A stretch of 64,000 bases of DNA from Ruania suaedae (lineage in GTDB: Bacteria > Actinomycetota > Actinomycetes > Actinomycetales > Beutenbergiaceae): contig NZ_CP088018.1 of the NCBI RefSeq assembly GCF_021049265.1, forward strand, positions 3,410,001-3,474,000. Reading direction: 5' to 3'. Under the pieces are notes generated by a model. The model was given only the letters and a program-made list of their open reading frames with translations. It searched no databases and was not told the DNA's origin. Of the stretch, positions 1 through 7,790 are shown in pieces; within the stretch, counting starts at the first letter, position 1; the number at the start of each line of letters is the position of its first letter. Both the position numbers and the translations under genes were made by a program.

Positions 1-610
1 AGGACCAGGGGCTGTGCGGGGCCACGGTCGAGGAGACCTTGATCGAGACGTAGTCGACGTCCGGGCGGGCGAGTAGCCGGGCGGTCCCCGCCACCCGGCG
101 CCGGGCCTCCTCGTCCCCGAGGATCGCCTCACCGAGCAGGTTGATGTTGAGGCGGACCCCGTGCTCCTTGCCTGCGAGGGTGGCGATGGCCCGACCGAGC
201 CTGCGGTCACCGGCGTCGACGATGAGGTGGCGCACCATCCGGCGCAGCACCGCGCGAGCAGCCGGCACCACCACCCCCGGGGCCACGCGGCCGGCAAGAC
301 CCCCGGCGCGGATCGCCGCGCGCAGGTGCCAGGGCAACAGGCGCGGGGTGAGCGGCACCAGGCCGCGTAGCGCCCGGGCGGCCACGCGGTTGTCCTCCGG
401 CCGGATGACGTCGTCGACGAAACCCAGGGTGAACGCCAGGCCGTTCTCGTCCCGCAGGATCGTGGCCAGGCGCTGAGCCGCCGGGTCGACCGGATGGTCG
501 GTACTGTTCGCCAGCCACCGCCGCACCAGGGCGATGGCATCCTGCGCCAGGGCGTCATCGATCGCCGCCGCCGGCTCCGTCGGCCTCGTCGGCTCCACCG
601 TCTCGCCCAC
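1..610 (-). CDS. putA: Proline dehydrogenase domain of bifunctional PutA (partial, 5' end only)
   Basis: The reverse strand reads through the window edge, so only about the first 203 residues are present. They include DPAAQRLATILRDENGLAFT, NINLLGEAILGDEEA and VDYVSIKVSS, which match the proline dehydrogenase (FAD) half of actinobacterial bifunctional PutA. PutA oxidises proline to glutamate via pyrroline-5-carboxylate. I chose the GTG at 610 because AGGAGG lies four bases upstream and the family N-terminus begins there. The gene diverges from a LysR regulator whose product probably controls it. The aldehyde dehydrogenase half lies outside the window, so bifunctionality is inferred from the N-terminal sequence type. 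Confidence 0.85.
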   Translation of the reverse strand, partial: MGETVEPTRPTEPAAAIDDALAQDAIALVRRWLANSTDHPVDPAAQRLATILRDENGLAFTLGFVDDVIRPEDNRVAARALRGLVPLTPRLLPWHLRAAIRAGGLAGRVAPGVVVPAARAVLRRMVRHLIVDAGDRRLGRAIATLAGKEHGVRLNINLLGEAILGDEEARRRVAGTARLLARPDVDYVSIKVSSTVAPHSPWS

Positions 611-680
611 CGGTCCTCCTCCGCTCTGTCGATCGACTCAGTGTGGTGGTGAGGGACCTGTGAATAAAAGTGATAGTTTC

Positions 681-707
681 CGAACTTGTCTGTTCGATTT
701 CATCGAA
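681..707. promoter_or_regulatory. Overlapping palindromes between putA and the LysR gene
   Basis: Two overlapping inverted repeats lie in the divergent intergenic region: CGAAC-6-GTTCG at 681-696 and the perfect TTCGAT-TTC-ATCGAA at 693-707. This stretch is AT-rich against its surroundings and sits 13 bases before the regulator start. It is a plausible binding site for the adjacent LysR protein, which would control both putA and itself. Binding is inferred. Confidence 0.5.
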
Positions 708-719
708 ACGACGGGGCAT

Positions 720-1631
720 ATGACCATGTGGGACTCCGGCCGGCTGCGGTTGCTGCGTGAGCTACAACTGCGCGGCACGGTCACGGCCGTGGCCCAGACG
801 CTGAACTTCAGCGTCTCGACCGTCTCACACCAGCTCGCCCGGTTGGAGCGCGAGGTCGGCGAGAAGCTGCTGGAGCCGGACGGCCGGCGGGTCCGGCTGA
901 CGGCGCAGGGCCGGGTGATCGCCGAGCACGCTGCGCGGATGATGGACGCCGAGGAGGCGGCTCGGGGCGCCCTGGAGGCATTGGAGCCCGGTCCGGAGAC
1001 CGTCCGGGTGGCGTCCTTGGAGACCGCAGCCCGCGCCCTGCTGCCGCGGGCGCTCGACGCGCTGGCGGTCTCCCGACCCCAGCTGCGGGTCGAGGTGGCC
1101 GTGGTGCCGCCGGAGGTGGGCCTGTTCGAGCTGGAGGCGCGCCACTTCGACCTGACGATCGCCGAGGAGTACCCGGGTTCGACCCGACGGCTGCGCCCGG
1201 GCCTGGACCGGGTGAGCCTCGGCACGGACCCGGTGCGCCTGTGCGCGGATGCCGCCACCACGGCAACCCGATTGGAGGACATGGCGGATCAGCCCTGGGT
1301 GATGGAGCCGCCGGGCGCGATCGTGCGCGACTGGGGGATCCAGCAGTGCCGGGCCGCGGGGATCGAACCGGATGTGCGCTACGAGGCCACCGACCTCACG
1401 GTGCACATCCGGCTGATCGCCGCAGGCCACGCTGTCGGGATCCTGCCCGATCTGGTGTGGGCCGGCTACTCGGCCGAACTGGCGCTGATCGACCTTCCCG
1501 GCAACCCGCACCGCGAGCTGTTCACCTCCGCCCGCCCGGGATCACGGGAGCGACCCGCGGTGCAGGCCGTGCACGACGCGCTGGCCCGGGCGCTGCGCTC
1601 ACCGGCGGCCCACCCGGCCTCGCGCCGGTAG
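720..1631 (+). CDS. LysR family transcriptional regulator
   Basis: This 303-residue protein starts with a winged helix-turn-helix (residues about 3-62, including VAQTLNFSVSTVSHQLARLE) followed by a LysR substrate-binding domain (about 90-290). I chose the ATG at 720 because the HTH begins immediately after it; upstream in-frame codons would run through the intergenic palindromes. It is divergent from putA, an arrangement typical of activators of proline catabolism, so proline or a related amino acid is a likely effector (inference). The palindromes at 681-707 are probable targets. Confidence 0.85.
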   Translation: MTMWDSGRLRLLRELQLRGTVTAVAQTLNFSVSTVSHQLARLEREVGEKLLEPDGRRVRLTAQGRVIAEHAARMMDAEEAARGALEALEPGPETVRVASLETAARALLPRALDALAVSRPQLRVEVAVVPPEVGLFELEARHFDLTIAEEYPGSTRRLRPGLDRVSLGTDPVRLCADAATTATRLEDMADQPWVMEPPGAIVRDWGIQQCRAAGIEPDVRYEATDLTVHIRLIAAGHAVGILPDLVWAGYSAELALIDLPGNPHRELFTSARPGSRERPAVQAVHDALARALRSPAAHPASRR

Positions 1632-1640
1632 CCGCGAGGG

Positions 1641-2531
1641 TCAGCCCTTCACGGCTCCGGCGGTCAGGCCCTGCACGATCCACTTGCTGGCGAGTGCGAA
1701 CATCACCATGGTCGGCAGGATCGTCAGCACGGCGGCAGCCGACATCGATCCCCAGTCGATGTTGAAGGTGGAGATGAAGCCGTTCAGCGCCGCCGGGATC
1801 GTCCGGTTCGACTCCGCGTGCATCAGCACCACGGACAGGAACAGCTCGTTCCAGGAGTTCACGAAGTTGAAGATGAACGCCGCGATGATCCCTGGTGTCA
1901 TCACCGGCACGATCACCCGGAACAGCGCTCCCAGCCGGGAGCACCCGTCGATCATCGCCGCCTCTTCCAGCGCATCGGGCACGTTCTGGAAGAAGCCGCG
2001 CAGCATGATCGTGGAGAACGGGATGCTGATGGCGATGTAGACCAGCACCAGTCCGAACTTGCGGTCCACCAGCCCCAGCTCGGACATCATCGAGTACAGC
2101 GGCCCGAGCGCGATGAACGCCGGGATCATCTGGGTCAGGAGGAAGGCGATCAGCACTGCACCTCGGGTGCGGAAGTGGAACCGGGCCAGCACGTAGGCGC
2201 TGAGCAGGGCGATCAGCGTGGCCGTCACGCCGGCGGTCGTCGCGACCACGGCGGAGTTCGCCATGAACACCCCGAAGTTGCTCTGCTCGAACAGGCCACG
2301 GTAGTTCTCGACCGAGAGTTCCCCCGGCCAGTACTCCAGCGGGAAGCGACTGATCGTTCCCGGCGCCTTGAGCGAGGTGATGGCGATCCAGTACAGCGGG
2401 AACAGCGTGATCAGGAGCCAGGCTCCCAGACCGACCACACGCACGATCGCGCCGAGGGTGACACGCCGTGGTGCCTCCCGGTCGGCCACGGGCTCGGTGG
2501 GCGCGGGGGTGAGGGTCGCCGTCGTGCTCAT
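1641..2531 (-). CDS. Carbohydrate ABC transporter permease (MalG/CUT1 type)
   Basis: A 296-residue inner membrane protein with six predicted membrane segments and the permease EAA loop (EEAAMIDGCSRLGALFRVI) that docks the ATPase. The C-terminus GLTAGAVKG is typical of the second (MalG-like) CUT1 permease. Its ATG overlaps the stop of the upstream permease by four bases, so translation is coupled. It is the last gene of an operon with a PLP enzyme, a binding protein and another permease. There is no ATPase gene nearby; in actinomycetes such systems often share one ATPase (MsiK), which is inference here. The substrate is unknown. Confidence 0.9.
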   Translation of the reverse strand: MSTTATLTPAPTEPVADREAPRRVTLGAIVRVVGLGAWLLITLFPLYWIAITSLKAPGTISRFPLEYWPGELSVENYRGLFEQSNFGVFMANSAVVATTAGVTATLIALLSAYVLARFHFRTRGAVLIAFLLTQMIPAFIALGPLYSMMSELGLVDRKFGLVLVYIAISIPFSTIMLRGFFQNVPDALEEAAMIDGCSRLGALFRVIVPVMTPGIIAAFIFNFVNSWNELFLSVVLMHAESNRTIPAALNGFISTFNIDWGSMSAAAVLTILPTMVMFALASKWIVQGLTAGAVKG

Positions 2532-3484
2532 TGGTTGTCCGCCTTCCGGATGGCGAGCAGGTAGAAGGCGCAGAACACCAGCAGGAAGCCCACCACGCAC
2601 AGGCCGATGGCACTGGCCAGGCCGTAGTTGCCCTGCTGGGTGTAGTTGATCATCCAGGTGGTGACGATGTGCGTGCGGTTGGCCGGCCCGCCCCCGGTCA
2701 TGGCGTAGATGATGTCGGGGAAGTTGAAGATCCAGATGATCCGCAGCAGCACCGTGAGCAACAGGGTCATCGAGATGGTCGGGATGATGATCGAGAACAA
2801 CGTCCTCGCCTTCCCGGCGCCGTCGAGGCTGGCCGCCTCGAGCATCTCCTCCGGCACCGACTGCAGCGCCGCGAGGATCATGATCGCGAAGAACGTCACC
2901 CCGTACCAGATGTTCGCCACGATCACCGCGGCCATCGCCAGGGTCGGGTCGGCGAGCCACGGGATCGGCGCGTCGATCAGCCCGACCTTGCCGAGCAGGT
3001 CGTTCACCACCCCGAACTCGGCGTTGAACATCCACCGGAACAGCATCCCGATGAGGAACCCCGAGACAGCCCAGGGGAAGAACACCAGCGCCTGGTACAC
3101 GCCGCGGAACCGGAACCGCTTGCGCAGGGCGAGCGCGAGCGCGAACCCGATCAAGAGCTGCGGTACCAGCGAACCGACCACCCACAGCACCGAGTTGCGC
3201 ACGACGGTGGGGAAGACCGGATCGCTGAAGATGGTGGCGAAGTTGTCGAACCCGATGAACGGCGTCGAGGTGAGGTCCCACAGGTTCCAGTCCCGGAAGG
3301 CCATCGTGGCCCCGCGCAGCATCGGGTAGTACGTGAACCACCCGACGAAGACGATCGCCGGGGCCAGGAACGCCAGGATCGTCAGGCCGTGACGAGCCCG
3401 GAACGCCGGCCGGCGGCGGCTGCCCGGCGTCCCGCCGCCCGTGGGGGCGGGACGCCGGGTGGAGGTGGTGGTCACCTCAGTCAC
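2528..3484 (-). CDS. Carbohydrate ABC transporter permease (MalF/CUT1 type)
   Basis: A 318-residue permease with a basic, proline-rich N-terminal tail of about 30 residues, six membrane segments and the EAA loop LEAASLDGAGKARTLFSIII. It starts with GTG in a four-base GTGA overlap with the binding-protein stop codon and ends in an ATGA overlap with the second permease. It would form the heteromeric channel with the downstream permease. The substrate cannot be read from the sequence; an imported sugar or sugar derivative is expected from the CUT1 family. Confidence 0.9.
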   Translation of the reverse strand: MTEVTTTSTRRPAPTGGGTPGSRRRPAFRARHGLTILAFLAPAIVFVGWFTYYPMLRGATMAFRDWNLWDLTSTPFIGFDNFATIFSDPVFPTVVRNSVLWVVGSLVPQLLIGFALALALRKRFRFRGVYQALVFFPWAVSGFLIGMLFRWMFNAEFGVVNDLLGKVGLIDAPIPWLADPTLAMAAVIVANIWYGVTFFAIMILAALQSVPEEMLEAASLDGAGKARTLFSIIIPTISMTLLLTVLLRIIWIFNFPDIIYAMTGGGPANRTHIVTTWMINYTQQGNYGLASAIGLCVVGFLLVFCAFYLLAIRKADNQ

Positions 3485-4788
3485 TCCGCGGCGTACTTCT
3501 CGGTCCAGAACTCATCCCAGGAGGTCAGCAGCTCCTCCTGCGTCATGTCCCCGAGGAGCACGCTCTGGATCTCCTGGTCGGACTTCTGGATCCACTCGGT
3601 CCACCAGCTCACGTCCCGCGGCTGGGTGACGTTGACATAGGTGTCCGGGTTCTCGGTCATGGTCACGTAGCTGGTCCACGGACCCTCGGAGTAGAACGGG
3701 TCGTCCGAGGCGGACGCGATCGGCGGCACGAGGCTGTTCGCCTGCGCGAACTCCGTGCCCGGCTCCTCGGAGGCGAGGTACTGCACGAGTGCCACCGCCT
3801 CGTCGCGGTGCTCGCTGAACTCCGTCACACCCCATCCGGCCACGGCCAGCGGTTGTGCCGCCCGGCCCGTGGGCCCGACCAGCAGCGGCGCGGTGCCCCA
3901 CTGGTCCTCGGAGAGGGTGTCCGAGCCCTGGATGGTGGCGATCACCTCGGGGTCCTGCAGCAGGAAGGCGGTCGAGCCGTTGTTGAAGCCCTCCACCATC
4001 TCCGGGTATCCCCAGGAGACGGCGGACGGCGGGGAGGCCTCCTCGAAGAGCGCGAAGTAGGTCTCCAGTGCATCCTCGGCCTCCGGGGCGGCGAAGATCG
4101 TCGATCCGTCCTCCATCAGGAAGGCGTTCTCGGTGTCGAGACCGTCGATCACGTACGCCTCGATCGCGGCGACGACGTTGCTGTTGGCGTTCTGACCACC
4201 GCGGAAGGCGTATCCGTAGGTGTTGCTGGAGGGATCCTGGATCGCCGAGGCCTGCTCCAGCAGGTCCTCCCAGCTGGACGGCGGCCCGTCGAACCCGGCC
4301 TCCTCCACCAGGTCGGTGCGGTAGAAGAGCGAGAGCCCGTAGAAGCCGTAGGGAAGGAAGTAGCTCTCGCCGTCCCCCTCGGCCACGGCGCGGGCGTTGT
4401 CGGTGAGGGCGTCCCATCCGTCCCAGGACTCCAGGTCACCGCTCATGTCGTAGAGCCAGCCGTTGTTGGCGAACGGACCGACGGTGATGTCGCGGACCTC
4501 CAGCACGTCCACACCGGAGCCGGACTGCAGCATCTGCTGGATGGTCTGATCCGCCTGCTCGGTCGGGGGCGAGACCAACTCGACCTCGACCCCGGGGTTC
4601 TCGGCCTCGAAATCGTCGAGCAGGCCACGGATCAACGTGGTGCGATCCGGGTTGGTCAGGGACTCCACCATCTGGAGGGTCACGGTGCCGTCGGAGGCTC
4701 CGGCATCACCGGAGTCACCCGAGCACGCCGCCAGGGCGATCATCGACAGGCCGGCCGTCGCGGCGGCTGCGGAACGCAGGTGTCTCAT
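3481..4788 (-). CDS. Extracellular solute-binding lipoprotein (family 1)
   Basis: This 435-residue protein has a lipoprotein signal peptide ending in LAAC with the lipidated cysteine at residue 22, followed by a family 1 solute-binding fold (MalE-like, with VTLQMVESLTNPDRTT as the first strand). It should deliver a sugar to the two downstream permeases at the outer face of the membrane. The ATG at 4788 has AGGAGA upstream. Its 5' end is overlapped for 74 bases by the end of the upstream PLP-enzyme gene in another frame, which is unusual for a translationally linked pair. Confidence 0.88.
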   Translation of the reverse strand: MRHLRSAAAATAGLSMIALAACSGDSGDAGASDGTVTLQMVESLTNPDRTTLIRGLLDDFEAENPGVEVELVSPPTEQADQTIQQMLQSGSGVDVLEVRDITVGPFANNGWLYDMSGDLESWDGWDALTDNARAVAEGDGESYFLPYGFYGLSLFYRTDLVEEAGFDGPPSSWEDLLEQASAIQDPSSNTYGYAFRGGQNANSNVVAAIEAYVIDGLDTENAFLMEDGSTIFAAPEAEDALETYFALFEEASPPSAVSWGYPEMVEGFNNGSTAFLLQDPEVIATIQGSDTLSEDQWGTAPLLVGPTGRAAQPLAVAGWGVTEFSEHRDEAVALVQYLASEEPGTEFAQANSLVPPIASASDDPFYSEGPWTSYVTMTENPDTYVNVTQPRDVSWWTEWIQKSDQEIQSVLLGDMTQEELLTSWDEFWTEKYAAE

Positions 4789-6082
4789 GTGTTCTCTCCT
4801 TTGAGGGGGACGGGTCGGGAGACGATGGTGCGTGACCAACGGAGCGGGTTCGCCCAGGCGAGGCGGCCAGTCCGCTGGCTTCGAGCACGAGCGGGATGGC
4901 CCGCTCGATGAACTGGTGGAAGTCGGACTCCTCGGTGTACAGGTGCGCCGAGAGGCGCAGGTAGGGCCGGGAGTCGAAGGTGGTGAACGCGGCCTCCACG
5001 CCGGCGCGCTGGAACAGCACGTCACGCAGCCGGTCTGCGGCTTCGCGGCGGTCGGCGAGGGTGTCCGGCATCCGCACCAGACGCATCGACGGCACCTGCG
5101 CGGCGCTGACGACCACCGGATCGGAGTCGAGGTAGGGCGCGATGGCCTCGCCGATGATCGTGGCGCCGTGGTCGACGAGCTCGGTCATCGTCTCGCGAGC
5201 AGCCGACCAGCCGTACTCCTGCTCGATCCAGGAGATCGCGAGGGGCGCGGCGAGGTAGCTGGTGGCATCGATCGTGCCCTGGGTGTCGAAGCGTGCCGGG
5301 AACGGCTCCTCGGCAGCCCAGGAGTCGATGAGGGGCCAGAGGTCGTCGCGATCGGCAGCGGTGCTCACGAGCACGGCAGCGCCTCGAGGGGCGCACGGCC
5401 ACTTGTGGAGGTTGCCGAACCACCAGTCCGGCTCACCGCACTGGGCCGGGGCATCGATCAGCCCGGGTGCGTGGGCACCATCGACGAGCACGCGAACGCC
5501 GGAGCGGCGGGCCTGCGCCGTGATCTGCTCCACCGGGAAGCGACGGGCAGTGGGGGAGGTGATCTGGTCGACCACGATCAGCCGCGTGCGGGGGGTGGTG
5601 GACGCGGCGAACCGGGTGAGCACCTCCTCGTCCGAGGCGAGCAGCGGGATGGAGACGGTCCGCACGTGCGCCCCGAAGCGCCGGGCGAGCCGGCGGGCAC
5701 CCATCGTGATCGCGCCGTAGCCGTGGTCGGTCACCAGAATCTCGTCACCGGCCGCCAGGCGCAGGCCGTTGTAGACGACCGTCGCGGCGGCGGAGGCGTT
5801 GGGGACGAAGACCATGTCCTCGGCGCGAGCGCCGATGAACGGGGCGATCTCCTGGCGTGCCTGGGCCACCAGCGCGGGAATCTGCGGGAACCAGCCGACC
5901 GGGTTGCGATCGGCATGGGCCCGGAGCTCGTCCTGGCGGCGCACGACCTCGATGGGGACGGCACCGAACGAGCCATGGTTGAGGTGCACGACCTCGGGGT
6001 CGAGCGGCCAGGCGTCCCGTGCCCGGTCGTACCCGCGCAGGCTCACGGCGGCCACGGAGCCTCGACCGACCGTCTGTTGCAT
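4715..6082 (-). CDS. Aminotransferase class V family protein (isopenicillin N epimerase-like)
   Basis: A 455-residue fold-type I PLP enzyme. NHGSFGAVP (about 35-43) marks the isopenicillin N epimerase-like group; DGAHAPG (201-207) holds the PLP-binding Asp and His; K227 in NLHKWPCAPRGA is the Schiff-base lysine. It heads the ABC operon and diverges from a GntR/FCD regulator, so it probably acts on the imported compound or a derivative, perhaps an amino sugar or amino acid (inference). The last 24 codons run into the binding-protein gene and give a low-complexity Arg/Pro/Ser-rich tail not expected of the family, so the true end may be affected by a lost stop or a frameshift. Confidence 0.82.
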   Translation of the reverse strand: MQQTVGRGSVAAVSLRGYDRARDAWPLDPEVVHLNHGSFGAVPIEVVRRQDELRAHADRNPVGWFPQIPALVAQARQEIAPFIGARAEDMVFVPNASAAATVVYNGLRLAAGDEILVTDHGYGAITMGARRLARRFGAHVRTVSIPLLASDEEVLTRFAASTTPRTRLIVVDQITSPTARRFPVEQITAQARRSGVRVLVDGAHAPGLIDAPAQCGEPDWWFGNLHKWPCAPRGAAVLVSTAADRDDLWPLIDSWAAEEPFPARFDTQGTIDATSYLAAPLAISWIEQEYGWSAARETMTELVDHGATIIGEAIAPYLDSDPVVVSAAQVPSMRLVRMPDTLADRREAADRLRDVLFQRAGVEAAFTTFDSRPYLRLSAHLYTEESDFHQFIERAIPLVLEASGLAASPGRTRSVGHAPSSPDPSPSKERTHETPAFRSRRDGRPVDDRPGGVLG

Positions 6083-6108
6083 CGCGCCTCTCCACTCTCT
6101 GCACCCAT

Positions 6109-6184
6109 GTTGTTCGATGACTTATCGACAATCTTGGCTGCTGGCGCACTATGAGACCACCTTTCGCGCTACTTGTCGAACAAC
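6109..6184. promoter_or_regulatory. Widely spaced inverted repeat in the PLP-enzyme/GntR divergent region
   Basis: GTTGTTCGA at 6109-6117 and its exact complement TCGAACAAC at 6176-6184 flank 58 bases. Each copy is part of a smaller dyad: TTGT(T)CGAT-5-ATCGACAA on the left and TTGT-CGA-ACAA on the right. The right copy overlaps the -35 box of the GntR promoter. The arrangement suggests two sites for a second regulator or a looping repressor acting on both divergent genes (inference). Confidence 0.45.
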
Positions 6185-6213
6185 TCAAGACGCTCTAGCG
6201 TGGTCCAGACCAC
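6173..6213 (+). promoter_or_regulatory. Promoter and autoregulatory operator of the GntR/FCD gene
   Basis: TTGTCG (6173-6178), a 17-base spacer and TAGCGT (6196-6201) form a good promoter with a start near 6208. The perfect palindrome GTGGTC-CA-GACCAC at 6200-6213 covers the end of the -10 and the start point. It resembles the TGGTC/GACCA half-sites bound by FadR/FCD-type GntR proteins, so it is probably the autorepression operator. A GACCAC half-site also occurs at 6155-6160, nearer to the divergent gene. Confidence 0.6.
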
Positions 6214-6225
6214 GAAGGGGCGAGA

Positions 6226-6921
6226 ATGCGAGCACTGGAGACAGCACTGGACGGGCTGCGTGCCCTCATTGCCGGAGGCGACCTGCAACCGCGGGATCGG
6301 CTTCCGAGCGAATCGGAGCTGTGCGAACGATTCGGGGTCTCGCGCGGTTCCTTGCGCGAAGCGATCCGCATGCTCTCGGCACTGGGCGTCCTGGACACCC
6401 GGCACGGTTCCGGCACCTACGTCGGTGATCTGCGCGCGGCGCCGATCCTGGAGAACCTCTCGCTCACGGTGGGGCTCCTGCCCCTGGACTCCTTGCTGGA
6501 GCTGACCGAGTTGCGGCGCGCCCTGGAGTCACACGCAGCATCACTGGCCGCGGCGCGCATCGGCGATGCCGATCTGGACGCACTCGACGTCCTGCTCGCC
6601 GAGCTCGAGGTGACCACCGACGATACCGACCAGTCCCGGCTCGATCACGAGTTCCACATGCGCATCGTCGAGGTCGGGGCCAACACCGCCTTCGCGGCGA
6701 TGGTCGCCGTGCTCCGTTCCCGCTCCCGCGCCTATCACCTGTTCAGCACGGACGACGGGGCCGCGGTCAAGCAGCTCTCCGACGCCGGGCATCGCGCCAT
6801 CTGGCACGCCCTGCGGTCCAGGGATCCCATGGCCGCGGCCGCGGCTGCCGCCGCCCACGTCACCCAGACCGAGACGTGGTTGCGCAAGCACCGCCCGCCG
6901 GCCGTCGTCGCCGGTCCGTGA
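6226..6921 (+). CDS. GntR family regulator with FCD ligand-binding domain
   Basis: 231 residues: a winged HTH at about 5-68 (LPSESELCERFGVSRGSLRE, then the HGSGTYV wing) and an all-helical FCD domain at about 85-220 with candidate metal/ligand residues D140, H144, H189 and H211. It diverges from the PLP-enzyme/ABC operon and very likely controls it. FCD regulators usually sense carboxylates or sugar acids, which fits a catabolic operon, but the effector is not identifiable. A matching operator sits over its own promoter. Confidence 0.88.
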   Translation: MRALETALDGLRALIAGGDLQPRDRLPSESELCERFGVSRGSLREAIRMLSALGVLDTRHGSGTYVGDLRAAPILENLSLTVGLLPLDSLLELTELRRALESHAASLAAARIGDADLDALDVLLAELEVTTDDTDQSRLDHEFHMRIVEVGANTAFAAMVAVLRSRSRAYHLFSTDDGAAVKQLSDAGHRAIWHALRSRDPMAAAAAAAAHVTQTETWLRKHRPPAVVAGP

Positions 6922-6980
6922 AGGCAGGGGCGACTGCGGGCTGAGCGATCTGACGGGCGAGGCCAGGTGAGACTAGTGCC

Positions 6981-7790
6981 ATGGACACCGCCCCGGCCTC
7001 CTCCGCCCCGCCCCCCAGCCAGCGCGCGCGCTCGCGGCGGCTCACCGCTGAGATCTGGATCGTGCTCGGACTGAGCCTGGGACAGTCGGCCGTGTACGCC
7101 GTGGTCTCGATCATCGCCGCCCTGACCCGCGGCCCGCTCAGCGAGCAGACGACGGCACTGAACACCTCCCAGTCCCCGCGCCCCTACCTCGACCTGACCT
7201 ACCAGGTCCTCTCCGTGGCGTTCGCCCTCGTTCCGGTGGCGCTGGTGCTGTACCTGCTCAGCGATTCCGGGCGCAGTGCGTTCCGCCGGATCGGCCTGGA
7301 CCTGCGACGGCCGGTCACCGACCTGCGCTGGGGCGTCGCTCTGGGCGCCCTCATCGGGATCCCGGGCCTGGGGCTGTACCTCGCCGGTCGCGCGCTCGGC
7401 ATCACGGTCGCGGTGCAGGCCTCGGGGCTCGACCCGTACTGGTGGACGATCCCGGTGCTGATCCTGGCCGCGCTGAAGAACGCACTGCTGGAGGAGGTGA
7501 TCGTGGTCGGCTACCTGATCGAGCGCCTCGGCGAGAAGCGCTGGGGCGTGCCCGCGATCATCGCGACCTCCGCCCTCCTGCGCGGCGCTTACCACCTCTA
7601 CCAGGGGTGGGGCCCGTTCGCGGCGAACGTGATCATGGGCGTGATCTTCGCGCTGTTCTACCTCTCCCGGTTCGGCCGACGGCGGGTCATGCCCCTCGTG
7701 GTGGCGCACACCCTGCTGGACGTGGCCGCCTTCGTGGGCTACCAGTACCTTCCCGCCGAGTGGCTGGAGGCGCTGGGCGTCAGGACCTGA
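6981..7790 (+). CDS. CPBP family intramembrane glutamic endopeptidase
   Basis: 269 residues with about seven membrane segments. CPBP (Abi, Rce1-like) motifs are present: the paired glutamates E171-E172 in LLEEVIVVGYL, motif 2 around H205 (RGAYHLYQG) and the C-terminal H243 in VVAHTLLD. Motif 1 has Gly-Tyr where many homologues have FRG, a variant common in actinobacterial members. It probably cleaves membrane-embedded substrates; the target is unknown. The last 11 bases overlap the end of the convergent surface-protein gene. Confidence 0.82.
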   Translation: MDTAPASSAPPPSQRARSRRLTAEIWIVLGLSLGQSAVYAVVSIIAALTRGPLSEQTTALNTSQSPRPYLDLTYQVLSVAFALVPVALVLYLLSDSGRSAFRRIGLDLRRPVTDLRWGVALGALIGIPGLGLYLAGRALGITVAVQASGLDPYWWTIPVLILAALKNALLEEVIVVGYLIERLGEKRWGVPAIIATSALLRGAYHLYQGWGPFAANVIMGVIFALFYLSRFGRRRVMPLVVAHTLLDVAAFVGYQYLPAEWLEALGVRT

